NCBI GenBank assembly: GCA_937124505.1
Contig: CAKZKV010000316.1
Location: 1-19,243, forward strand
Source of the DNA: an uncultured Alphaproteobacteria bacterium
GTDB taxonomy: Bacteria > Pseudomonadota > Alphaproteobacteria > Micavibrionales > Micavibrionaceae
Reading direction: 5' to 3'
DNA length: 19,243 bases
Part shown: piece after piece, positions 8,811-15,790 of the stretch
Layout: every line of letters starts with the position of its first letter
Position numbering within the stretch: the stretch's first letter is position 1
The notes under the pieces: generated by a model
What the model was told of the DNA's origin: nothing
Seen by the model: the letters and a program-made list of their open reading frames with translations, nothing else
Database searches by the model: none
Translations under genes and position numbers: made by a program

Positions 8811-10337
8811 ATGACAGCGAATGATACAGAAATCAAGGTATTGCTGATAGAGGATAATCATACGGATTATCTGCTGACCTCCAAGATATTTGCAGTCTTG
8901 CCAAACAAACATCGCATCAGTCTCGAGTGGTGTCAGTCCTACGAAGAAGGGCTGGCATTGCTGATGCAGGACGAGCATGATATATATCTGGTTGATTATA
9001 CATTAGGGGCTAAAAACGGTCTTGATCTGATTGAGGAAAGTCATAGCAAAAATCCAGAGATCGGGCCTTTTATTTTATTGACGGATTTCGATGCCGAGCG
9101 GTTACTTGAGAGGTCTGTTCAGCTTGGAATTTATGATCATATTTTAAAATCCGAATTATCACCTTCCATTATTGATCGGACGCTGACATATGCCATTCAG
9201 AGGTTTCAGACCGAACAAGCCTTGAAAAGCGAGAAAGAGTTTAATTCCTTTATTCTTTCAGAAGTTCCCTATCTGATTGTGAGTGTTGATAAACACGGGT
9301 TGATTTCATCGGCAAACCCGGCTGTGACTGATTTGATCAGACGGGATGAAGCGGATCTGCTTGGAAAACCCTGGAAAGACCTCTTACATGAGGACGACCG
9401 CGATAATATTAAATACAAAATTAATGACAGTGGAGATGTTGCATTTGAAACCCATCTCAACCTGCCTGATGATGAAGAGCGGATTATTAACTGGAATATC
9501 CTGAATAAAGGGAGTGGGCGGGAAGAATTGGATACAACCGCTTTTATTCTGTCTGGAAAAGACATTACTGATCAGTTGAAGATAGAGGAAACAGAGCGCC
9601 GTCGTCAAAAAATGGAAGCCCTCGGCCAGCTTGCCGGTGGGGTCGCGCATGAAATCAATAACTTATTGCAACCGATTTTGATGTCATCACAAATGGCCGC
9701 AGCCAAAATCACAGAAGGCCCGCAAAAAAAGGACAAGGAATACCTTCTAAAAAATATGGAACGGATTGAGCGTAATACAAAAAACGCGGCAAAAATTGTG
9801 GATGATATTTTGTTATTCTCGCGCGGTGACCAGAAAGATCTTGAACGGGTCCCATTACAGGAAGCTGTTTTGGAGGCTGTCATGTTTGTGAACGAAATGA
9901 TGCCGTCAACCATTAATGTGAATATAGATCTGGAAAAACTGAATCCATCTCGTATTGCAAATATTAACAAGCACGAGTTAATACAAATTATTACCAATAT
10001 GTTCATTAACGCGTCTCATGCGATGTTCGAAAAAGGTGATATCACAATCAAGGCAGATAGTATCTTTTTGCCGCCCAAAGAAGCGCATTTTTTGAAATTG
10101 CAACGTGGCGATTATGCAGAAATTTCTATTTCAGATACAGGCAAGGGCATTTCTGAAGAAGATCTGGCACATATTTTCAATCCATTCTTTACGACAAAAG
10201 AAGTCGGGGAAGGAACAGGGCTGGGGCTGTCAATTGTCTATAATATTATTGAGAGATGGTCAGGCAGCATACGTGTTGAGAGCGAGGTCGGGGTGGGGAC
10301 CACCTTCTTTATTTATATTCCTATTGTGGAGGCTTAG
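8811..10337 (+). CDS. hybrid sensor histidine kinase: receiver - PAS - HisKA - HATPase
   Basis: The 508-residue protein begins with a receiver domain (about 1-130): acidic pair Glu14/Asp15, phospho-acceptor Asp62 in LVDYTLGAKNG, Thr91 (ILLTD) and Lys113 (ILKSE). A PAS domain follows at about 144-256 (VPYLIVSVDKHGLISSANPA). The HisKA helix carries phospho-His280 in GGVAHEINNLLQPI. The ATPase part shows the N box (Asn400, NMFINASHAM), G1 SDTGKG (441-446), the F box (FNPFFTTK) and G2 GTGLGLS (468-474). No transmembrane segment or signal peptide is present, so it is cytosolic. An N-terminal receiver ahead of the kinase suggests it is itself an intermediate in a relay. It faces a stand-alone receiver gene whose stop codon overlaps its own by 3 bases. 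Codons are AT-richer than in gyrB or gltX. The signal is unknown. Confidence 0.93.
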   Translation: MTANDTEIKVLLIEDNHTDYLLTSKIFAVLPNKHRISLEWCQSYEEGLALLMQDEHDIYLVDYTLGAKNGLDLIEESHSKNPEIGPFILLTDFDAERLLERSVQLGIYDHILKSELSPSIIDRTLTYAIQRFQTEQALKSEKEFNSFILSEVPYLIVSVDKHGLISSANPAVTDLIRRDEADLLGKPWKDLLHEDDRDNIKYKINDSGDVAFETHLNLPDDEERIINWNILNKGSGREELDTTAFILSGKDITDQLKIEETERRRQKMEALGQLAGGVAHEINNLLQPILMSSQMAAAKITEGPQKKDKEYLLKNMERIERNTKNAAKIVDDILLFSRGDQKDLERVPLQEAVLEAVMFVNEMMPSTINVNIDLEKLNPSRIANINKHELIQIITNMFINASHAMFEKGDITIKADSIFLPPKEAHFLKLQRGDYAEISISDTGKGISEEDLAHIFNPFFTTKEVGEGTGLGLSIVYNIIERWSGSIRVESEVGVGTTFFIYIPIVEA

Positions 10338-10702
10338 ACTTCCTTCAAAAGTTTTTTGACAACTTTTTCCAGTTCGTCCTTGGAAAAAGGTTTTCTTAAA
10401 ATGAGATAGCCTGCGTTTTGCAGGGTTTCTATTTTTGTCTTGTATTTCTCAAAATTACTACCGCCAGTCATAACCAGAACTGGGGTCTCCAAACGTCCAT
10501 TTGTATTGGCGATAAACGAGAATCCATCTCCCTTCGGCATCATCAAATCCGTGATGATCAGAGAAAAAGTCTTCTCCTTTATTTTTTGTGCAGCCTGAAT
10601 GCCATTCGAGCAGGCTTCAACGATATACCCACTGTTTCGCAAGAAATCTGCCAGAATTTCCTGGATATCAATTTGATCATCAACGACGAGAATACGTTTC
10701 AT
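10334..10702 (-). CDS. single-domain response regulator
   Basis: The 122-residue protein is a CheY-like receiver alone, with no output domain. It shows Asp8/Asp9 (RILVVDDQ), phospho-acceptor Asp52 (IITDLMMPKGDGF), Thr79 (VLVMTGG) and the Lys104-Pro105 pair (ILRKPFSKDE). It is the likely partner of the facing hybrid kinase, either as final effector by protein contact or as a relay or phosphate sink. Its TAA (10336-10334) shares three bases with the kinase TAG (10335-10337) region, tail to tail. I chose ATG 10702 over an in-frame TTG at 10711: it gives the usual receiver N-terminus MKRILVVDD, and the TTG would sit directly on the -10 box. Confidence 0.9.
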   Translation of the reverse strand: MKRILVVDDQIDIQEILADFLRNSGYIVEACSNGIQAAQKIKEKTFSLIITDLMMPKGDGFSFIANTNGRLETPVLVMTGGSNFEKYKTKIETLQNAGYLILRKPFSKDELEKVVKKLLKEV

Positions 10703-10710
10703 ACGACTCA

Positions 10711-10716
10711 ATTATA
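10711..10716 (-). promoter_or_regulatory. candidate -10 box of the response regulator gene
   Basis: Read on minus, a perfect TATAAT ends 8 nt before ATG 10702, the same spacing as at the partner kinase gene. This predicts a leaderless or nearly leaderless transcript. The -35 region is weak (GTGAAG about 16 nt upstream). The box lies in a loose inverted repeat, TTATA-aCGa-TATAA, at 10712-10725. Confidence 0.45.
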
Positions 10717-10813
10717 ACGATATAATTCTGGCCTTCACAGCTATTTTTTCAAAAAGGGACGTTTAAAATATCCTTATCTTGCGGTCAGTGTAAAAACCTG
10801 TTTTAAATCTATT
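10717..10813. other. divergent intergenic region, response regulator / polyprenyl synthase
   Basis: Beyond the response regulator -10, this AT-rich stretch should hold the promoter of the ispB-gltX operon. TTGCGG at 10779-10784 with TTAAAT at 10803-10808 (18 nt apart) is a weak candidate. TATTAT at 10810-10815 could serve the second ATG at 10826. Neither is convincing, and there is no clear Shine-Dalgarno before either ATG. Confidence 0.25.
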
Positions 10814-11830
10814 ATGCTAAAAATTATGGAAGCATCAGTGGCTTATCAGCCTGTGTCCCCTTTAGAAGACCTTTCAAGCCTTCTGGAGCAAGATATGGAG
10901 TGCGTAAATCAGGAAATCCTGACGCGCATGACGTCCCACGTGCCTCTGATTAATAACATCGCCAGATATTTGATTTCTGCCGGGGGCAAGCGCATTCGCC
11001 CGCTTTTGACCCTTTCCATTGCGTCGATTCTAGGAGGGGATATGCGCCGGGCGCACGGTCTGGCGGCGACGGTGGAATTTATCCATACGGCCACACTTTT
11101 ACATGATGACGTGGTGGATGAAAGCCCGGAGCGGCGCGGCAAGGCGGCGGCCAATGAAGTTTTTGGGAATCAGGCCAGTGTTCTGGTCGGGGATTTTCTG
11201 TTTTCCCGTGCGTTCCAGTTGATGGTCGCGGATAAATCTTTGGAGACTTTGAAAATCCTCTCCGATGCCTCGGCGATTATTGCGGAAGGGGAGGTGATGC
11301 AGCTCCAGATGCAACGCGAGTTGGAGACGAGCTGGGAGCAATATATCGACATGATCGGGGCCAAAACTGCGGCTCTGTTTTCTGCGGCCTGTGAAGTGGG
11401 GGCCGTTGTTTCGGAGGCAGATGGGAACTTGCAAAAAGCGGCCTATGATTTTGGCTATAATCTGGGTTTGGCGTTTCAGATTGCGGATGACGTTCTGGAT
11501 TATGCGGCAGATCAGGCGGCATTAGGAAAGATGGTCGGAGACGATTTCCGGGAAGGCAAAATTTCCGCGCCCGTTCTGTTGGCGTATGCCAAAGCAGACG
11601 CAATGGAAAAACAATTCTGGAAACGCACGATCACGGCAGGACGGCAGGAAGACGGCGATCTGAGGCAGGCGCAACAAATTCTGGAGAAACATCAAATTAT
11701 AGAAGAAGGTCTTGAAAAAGCTGAAATCTATGCACAAAAAGCTGAGAAATCTCTGGAAATCCTCCCCGCTTCTCCTGTAAAAGATATCTTGCACCGCGTG
11801 ACGGATTATGTGGTCCATCGCGCTTCATAA
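10814..11830 (+). CDS. ispB: long-chain polyprenyl diphosphate synthase (octaprenyl/decaprenyl type)
   Basis: The 338-residue trans-prenyltransferase condenses isopentenyl diphosphate onto an allylic primer to make the side chain of ubiquinone. The first aspartate-rich motif is Asp98-Asp99-x-x-Asp102 (LLHDDVVDE) and the second Asp225-Asp226-x-x-Asp229 (FQIADDVLDY). GGKRIRP (57-63) binds diphosphate. The residue five before the first motif is Ala93, the small residue expected when the product tunnel is long, which argues against a farnesyl or geranylgeranyl synthase. Chain length cannot be read from sequence; alphaproteobacteria often make UQ-10. ATG 10814 and ATG 10826 are both possible starts, neither with a good ribosome binding site. 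It is followed after 9 nt by gltX and so heads the operon. Confidence 0.93.
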   Translation: MLKIMEASVAYQPVSPLEDLSSLLEQDMECVNQEILTRMTSHVPLINNIARYLISAGGKRIRPLLTLSIASILGGDMRRAHGLAATVEFIHTATLLHDDVVDESPERRGKAAANEVFGNQASVLVGDFLFSRAFQLMVADKSLETLKILSDASAIIAEGEVMQLQMQRELETSWEQYIDMIGAKTAALFSAACEVGAVVSEADGNLQKAAYDFGYNLGLAFQIADDVLDYAADQAALGKMVGDDFREGKISAPVLLAYAKADAMEKQFWKRTITAGRQEDGDLRQAQQILEKHQIIEEGLEKAEIYAQKAEKSLEILPASPVKDILHRVTDYVVHRAS

Positions 11831-11839
11831 GAGAAAAGA

Positions 11840-13198
11840 ATGACAAACACACCTGTAAAAATACGTTTTGCCCCTTCTCCAACCGGAAAGCTGCATGTTG
11901 GCAATGTCCGCACTGCCGTCATTGTCTGGCTGGCGGCCAGAAAACTTGGCGGTCATTTTATGCTGCGTCTGGATGATACGGATACGGAGCGGAGCAAGGA
12001 AGAATATGCCGAAGCCATCCAGCGTGATCTGAAATGGCTGGGGCTGGAGTGGGATGAATTCGCCCGGCAGCGTGACCGGATAGTACGCTATGACGAACTC
12101 ATCCAAAAGCTGAAAGAGGACGGGCGGCTCTATCCCTGTTATGAAACGCCGGATGAACTGGCGCTGAAACGGAAATCCCTGCTCTCCCGCGGGTTGCCTC
12201 CAATTTATGACCGCGCCGCGCTTGATCTGAGCGATGAGCAGAAAGCCAAATATGAAGCGCAGGGGCGTAAGCCACACTGGCGGTTCCTGCTGAAACATGA
12301 GCCGATTGAATGGGACGACCTGATCCGTGGGCCTGTGAAATTTGAAGGCAAAGACCTCGCCGACCCGGTGCTGATCCGCGAAGATGGCAGCCCGCTTTAC
12401 CATTTGTGTTCCGTAATTGACGATATGGATTTCGGGATTACTCATATTATCCGCGGTGAAGACCATGTGACCAATACTGCTGCCCATCTCCAGATGTTTG
12501 AAGCATTAGGGGCGAAGCCGCCGCTTTGTGCGCACCTGTCCCTGATCAGTGATGCGGAAGGTGGCAAGCTTTCCAAACGGATCGGGTCTTTGGGAATTGA
12601 AACCCTGCGCGAAGAAGAAAAACTCAACCCGATGGCGATCCTGAGTTATCTCTCCTTGCTTGGTACGTCTTTGCCGATTGAAGCTTATAAAAACCGGGAC
12701 GAGCTGATTGAAAAGTTCGATTTCTCAAATTTCTCCCGCTCCACGCCGAAATTTGACGTGGAAGAACTCTATCGTCTGAATACGAAGTTGTTGCATGAAA
12801 CGACATATGAGGACGTCAAACCACAGTTGGAGGAACTAGGTTTGCAGGATGTTGACGAAACCTTCTGGCTGGCGGTGCGCCCCAATCTCGAAAAACTGGA
12901 AGATATGAAAGAATGGTGGCGCGTGGCCAATGGCCCGGTGGAACCACAAATCGAAGACGCCGACTTTACGGCAGCGGCGGCGGCGCTTCTGCCTCCGGTT
13001 CCGTGGAACGAGAATACCTTCAAGGAATGGACGGCGGCGATTAAAGAACAGACAGGTCGCAAAGGCAAAGACCTGTTCATGCCGCTCCGTAAGGCGCTGA
13101 CCGGGATGGATCACGGGCCGGAGCTCCCGGTTCTTCTGCCCCTGATCGGCCCGGAAAAAGTCGCCCGTCGTCTCAAAGGCGAGCGCTTAGCGGCGTAG
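11840..13198 (+). CDS. gltX: glutamate-tRNA ligase (GluRS), probably the second alphaproteobacterial type
   Basis: The 452-residue class I synthetase charges tRNA with glutamate. It has the HIGH equivalent HVGN (19-22) in PSPTGKLHVGNVRTA, the DDTDTERS segment (45-52), IIRGEDHVTNT (203-213) and the KMSKS equivalent KLSKR (243-247), followed by a helical anticodon-binding part. The zinc-type CxC insert of E. coli GltX is absent; only Cys100 remains. The text after KLSKR (IGSLGIETLREEEKLNPMAIL) resembles the GltX2-type paralogue I recall from alphaproteobacteria rather than the canonical RHGALSV form. Whether it charges tRNA-Glu, tRNA-Gln (for amidation) or both is not decided here. AGAGAAAAGA before the ATG is a good ribosome binding site; it follows ispB after 9 nt. 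Confidence 0.95.
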   Translation: MTNTPVKIRFAPSPTGKLHVGNVRTAVIVWLAARKLGGHFMLRLDDTDTERSKEEYAEAIQRDLKWLGLEWDEFARQRDRIVRYDELIQKLKEDGRLYPCYETPDELALKRKSLLSRGLPPIYDRAALDLSDEQKAKYEAQGRKPHWRFLLKHEPIEWDDLIRGPVKFEGKDLADPVLIREDGSPLYHLCSVIDDMDFGITHIIRGEDHVTNTAAHLQMFEALGAKPPLCAHLSLISDAEGGKLSKRIGSLGIETLREEEKLNPMAILSYLSLLGTSLPIEAYKNRDELIEKFDFSNFSRSTPKFDVEELYRLNTKLLHETTYEDVKPQLEELGLQDVDETFWLAVRPNLEKLEDMKEWWRVANGPVEPQIEDADFTAAAAALLPPVPWNENTFKEWTAAIKEQTGRKGKDLFMPLRKALTGMDHGPELPVLLPLIGPEKVARRLKGERLAA

Positions 13199-13212
13199 GG
13201 GGATTTGAGTAA

Positions 13213-13890
13213 ATGTCTAAACTTTTCTTTATCGGCGATAGCATCACAACAGGAGCGTGGGATGAAAAAGGTGGCTGGGCTAATCGTTTAATCGGGCAAG
13301 TCATGGAAATGACGATGCAGGCCGGGTTTAAAGAGGGTGCCTTTTATTGCATGCCATATAATCTGGGAGTCTCCGGCGATACAGTTGTGGACATCTTGCC
13401 GCGTTTGGCCGATGAGATCCAATGCCGGATTGCTCCAGAAGATACACACGAAACAATTCAGATTGTCTATGCTATTGGCGTCAATGACTCCGTTTATATG
13501 GTGGAGGAAGATCGTCCCAGATTTACAGATGAAGAGTTTCGTCAAAACCTGCAGCATCTTGTGAAATTGTCACAACAACTGACAAAACATATTTGTTTTA
13601 TTGGCTTACCTCCCGTTAATGATGATTTACTGAACCCAATTCCTTGGGCTCCCGAAAAAGCTTATATTGCAGAACGTGTGAATCGTTTTGAAAATATTAT
13701 TGGACAAGTTTGTAGCGAAAATAATTTGTCTTTCCTGCCCTTATTCGAAACATGGCTACAATTGCCAGATTGGAAAGATTATTTGATTGATGGTGTGCAT
13801 CCCAATTCGAAAGGTCATGAGTTGCTGGCCAAACAGATTGGAGAGTTTCTAATTAACGAGAAATTCAAACAACAGCATTCAAATTTATGA
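13213..13890 (+). CDS. SGNH/GDSL-family hydrolase
   Basis: The 225-residue protein has all four SGNH blocks: nucleophile Ser10 in FIGDSIT, Gly52 in NLGVSGDT, Asn91 in GVNDS, and Asp193/His196 in DGVHPNSKGH. The family hydrolyses esters or thioesters of lipids, sugars or acylated peptides; the substrate cannot be told. There is no signal peptide or membrane segment, so it is probably cytosolic. It lies 14 nt after gltX, with GGGGGATTTGAG as ribosome binding site, and its TGA overlaps the ATG of the trmJ-like gene (ATGA), so it is translationally locked between two tRNA-related genes. Its codons are visibly AT-richer than those of gltX, which may mean it was inserted into the operon later. Confidence 0.9.
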   Translation: MSKLFFIGDSITTGAWDEKGGWANRLIGQVMEMTMQAGFKEGAFYCMPYNLGVSGDTVVDILPRLADEIQCRIAPEDTHETIQIVYAIGVNDSVYMVEEDRPRFTDEEFRQNLQHLVKLSQQLTKHICFIGLPPVNDDLLNPIPWAPEKAYIAERVNRFENIIGQVCSENNLSFLPLFETWLQLPDWKDYLIDGVHPNSKGHELLAKQIGEFLINEKFKQQHSNL

Positions 13891-14663
13891 TTAACCCCGC
13901 AATCATTCTCATGATTCCGCAAATGGGCGAAAATATCGGCGCGGCGGCGCGTGCCATGGCGAATTTCGGTCTCAGCGATCTGCGGTTGGTGGCGCCAAGG
14001 GATGGCTGGCCGAATGAAAAAGCGGAAGCTATGGCAGCGGGAGCTATTCCTGATTACGTGCAGGTATCTGTTTTCGATACACTGGAGGAGGCGATTGCCG
14101 ATATTCAGTATCTGTTGGCCACGAGCGCTCGCCGCCGCGATATGAATAAGCCTGTCTTTACGTCACGGGAGGCTGCCGTAGAACTGAGTAAAAGAGCCGC
14201 TGAAGCCGCAAAAACAGCCATTCTTTTCGGACGGGAACGCAACGGGCTGGAAAATGATGAAATCGCCAAGGCGCAGGGGATCATCCATGTGCCGACCAGC
14301 CCGGACTTTGCGTCGATCAATCTGGCGCAGACAGTGTTGCTGATGGCGTATGAAATTTTCCAGAACGTCATTGCGACATCCGCCCAAGCGGGGGGAAGCA
14401 ATCCACTCAATACGTCAGAATCTCTGGATCGTGCCGCTGCCGCTCGCGATGACGAAAAAAAACTGGCGACCCAAAAAGATATGACAGAGTTTCTTGCGCG
14501 GCTGGAGGTGGAACTGGAAAAAGGAGGGTTCTTCCGTTCGGAAGGGCTGCGCCCGACGATGGTGCGCAATATTACCAATATGTTTACCCGTGCCGAACTC
14601 ACCCGGCAGGAAGTCAACACGCTTCAGGGGATTGTATCCGCGCTTCGCGAGTCCAGAGGCTGA
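13887..14663 (+). CDS. trmJ: TrmJ/SpoU-family RNA 2'-O-methyltransferase
   Basis: The 258-residue SPOUT methyltransferase uses S-adenosylmethionine. Motif 1 is NIGAAARAMANFGL (16-29), motif 2 ILFGRERNGLEN (112-123) and motif 3 SINLAQTVLLMAYE (143-156), which form the trefoil knot. A C-terminal helical extension (about 200-258) is typical of TrmJ, which methylates position 32 of tRNA anticodon loops. TrmH- or rRNA-specific relatives share the motifs, so the exact target is inferred. Its start overlaps the SGNH stop. Its last 50 nt overlap the antisense gene for a small membrane protein. rpsD lies beyond that gene on the opposite strand; from memory, this pairing with rpsD recurs in alphaproteobacteria. 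Confidence 0.9.
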   Translation: MINPAIILMIPQMGENIGAAARAMANFGLSDLRLVAPRDGWPNEKAEAMAAGAIPDYVQVSVFDTLEEAIADIQYLLATSARRRDMNKPVFTSREAAVELSKRAAEAAKTAILFGRERNGLENDEIAKAQGIIHVPTSPDFASINLAQTVLLMAYEIFQNVIATSAQAGGSNPLNTSESLDRAAAARDDEKKLATQKDMTEFLARLEVELEKGGFFRSEGLRPTMVRNITNMFTRAELTRQEVNTLQGIVSALRESRG

Positions 14664-14883
14664 GGCCCCTTGCTGCAATGAAAATATTGATCAGGTTTGC
14701 AAATATAAAGCCATATTGACTGGCCATAATGGCAACAACCATGGCAATAAACATGGATAACATTGTAAACACAAACCCGTAAGAATTTTTATTTGTGATC
14801 AGCCAGCCGCCATAAAAACCTGTGATCATACAAATCCAGTCAAGGCAGTAGTATTGGCCAATAAGTGCTGTAAATACTTCCAT
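14614..14883 (-). CDS. small multi-pass membrane protein, 89 residues
   Basis: A strong ribosome binding site (AGAGGGAAT just before the ATG) and a clean membrane profile support this as a gene. Three hydrophobic segments are visible: about 4-27 (ALIGQYYCLDWICMITGFYG), 35-53 (YGFVFTMLSMFIAMVVAIM) and 55-72 (SQYGFIFANLINIFIAARG). The ITGFYGGWLI...YGF...QYG...NLINIFIAARG pattern recalls the half-size PnuC/YgjV-like proteins (SWEET-related fold), a weak resemblance. The last 16 codons overlap the trmJ-like gene on the other strand. It lies downstream of rpsD on the same strand but beyond that gene's hairpin terminator, so it has either its own promoter or read-through expression. Function unknown. 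Confidence 0.7.
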   Translation of the reverse strand: MEVFTALIGQYYCLDWICMITGFYGGWLITNKNSYGFVFTMLSMFIAMVVAIMASQYGFIFANLINIFIAARGLSLWTREARIQSPEAC

Positions 14884-14912
14884 ATTCCCTCTTTTTTAAA
14901 AAGTTTTTTTAT

Positions 14913-14936
14913 TTTCGATGTGCCTCGAAATTTTTT
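14913..14936 (+). terminator. candidate intrinsic terminator for the ispB-trmJ transcript
   Basis: Arms TTTCGA and TCGAAA enclose a six-base loop and are followed by T6 (14931-14936). The stem is short. It lies 250 nt after trmJ, on the antisense side of the small membrane gene's leader, so it could stop trmJ read-through before rpsD. Confidence 0.35.
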
Positions 14937-14942
14937 ACTTTG

Positions 14943-14976
14943 TAAAAAGGCATGAAAGAATGATCAAGCCTTTTTA
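14943..14976 (-). terminator. rpsD intrinsic terminator, probably bidirectional
   Basis: Arms TAAAAAGGC (14943-14951) and GCCTTTTTA (14968-14976) pair perfectly over 9 bp. Inside, TGA/TCA can add three more pairs. Read on minus the hairpin ends in a T5 run, 41 nt after the rpsD stop. The symmetrical A and T runs let it work on plus as well. Confidence 0.7.
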
Positions 14977-15016
14977 GATACGTCTATATTTTATGAGTAT
15001 TCGCCTGAATATATTC

Positions 15017-15628
15017 TTAACGTGAATAAAGTTCGACGACCAGGTTCGGTTCCATCTGTACCGGATAAGGCACGTCTTCCAGACGAGGGGTGCGCAGGTA
15101 AGTGGCCTTGAAGCCGTTGACGTCGATATATTCGGGGATGTCACGCTCAGGAGATTCCATACCTTGCTGAACAGCGGGGATTTGCTGGCCGCTGTCACGC
15201 AGTTCGATCACATCGCCTTCTTTAATGAGGTAAGACGGAATATTAATTTTTTTGCCATTGACCAGAACGTGCTTGTGGCTGACGAGTTGGCGGGCGGCAA
15301 ACACAGTCGGGGCAAGTTTTGCGCGGTAAACAACCGCATCCAGACGGCGCTCAAGAAGGCCGATCAGATTTTGACCCGTATCACCACGCAGACGCATAGC
15401 TTCTTTATAATATTTACGAAACATTTTCTCGCCGATATTGCCGTAGTAAGCTTTCAGCTTTTGCTTGGCCATCAACTGAATACCGTAGTCTGTTTGCTTG
15501 CCGCGGGCCTGACCATGCATACCCGGACGGCTTTGACGAATATTAAAAGGGGATTTTCCGCGGCCCCAAAGGTTACAGCCGAAACGGCGGTCAACTTTAT
15601 GTTTGGCCTGTGGACGTTTTTCACTCAT
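15017..15628 (-). CDS. rpsD: 30S ribosomal protein S4
   Basis: The 203-residue protein binds the 5' domain of 16S rRNA and nucleates 30S assembly. It shows the basic N-terminus with [12 protein letters not shown] (17-27), [10 protein letters not shown] (54-63) and the S4 RNA-binding domain from about 93 ([23 protein letters not shown] onward, then [14 protein letters not shown] and IKEGDVIEL). It lacks the N-terminal zinc cysteines of some S4 proteins. I chose ATG 15628: it has the ribosome binding site AAGGAAG and gives the family length, whereas the in-frame start at 15685 would add 19 unrelated residues from the leader. The gene is monocistronic, as is common for rpsD in alphaproteobacteria, with its own promoter and terminator. 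Confidence 0.98.
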   Translation of the reverse strand: MSEKRPQAKHKVDRRFGCNLWGRGKSPFNIRQSRPGMHGQARGKQTDYGIQLMAKQKLKAYYGNIGEKMFRKYYKEAMRLRGDTGQNLIGLLERRLDAVVYRAKLAPTVFAARQLVSHKHVLVNGKKINIPSYLIKEGDVIELRDSGQQIPAVQQGMESPERDIPEYIDVNGFKATYLRTPRLEDVPYPVQMEPNLVVELYSR

Positions 15629-15675
15629 GGGTTTCTTCCTTGTTTTTTTGTTGTTGTCCCGATATCCAATATGGG

Positions 15676-15693
15676 GTTGAACCATAGTTCAAC
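15676..15693 (-). promoter_or_regulatory. stem-loop in the rpsD leader
   Basis: GTTGAAC (15676-15682) and GTTCAAC (15687-15693) form a perfect 7-bp stem with a four-base loop. It sits in the roughly 93 nt leader between the promoter and the S4 start, about 48 nt before the ATG. A role in S4 autoregulation is possible but not shown. Confidence 0.45.
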
Positions 15694-15728
15694 AGGGCCG
15701 CAAGACCCGCTTTTCGAGAATAGAAGGA

Positions 15729-15756
15729 TTTATAAGGATTTTCGTCGGTTTGTCAA
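15729..15756 (-). promoter_or_regulatory. sigma-70-type promoter of rpsD
   Basis: Read on minus, a perfect -35 TTGACA (15756-15751) is followed after 16 nt by TATAAA (15734-15729). This is the cleanest promoter in the window. Start of transcription is expected near 15722. An inverted repeat (GAAAATCCT at 15768-15776, AGGATTTTC at 15735-15743) brackets the -35. Confidence 0.8.
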
Positions 15757-15790
15757 TTTCTTTCTCTGAAAATCCTCATGGAAAGCAAGA

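Noticed and set aside
10347..10368. Hairpin AAAAGTT / AACTTTT just after the kinase stop
   Set aside because: The stem is almost all A-T and is followed by CC rather than a T-run; it lies in the coding end of the response regulator.
15629..15685. N-terminal extension of S4 to an upstream start
   Set aside because: The extra 19 residues match no S4 protein, and the AAGGAAG site serves the ATG at 15628.
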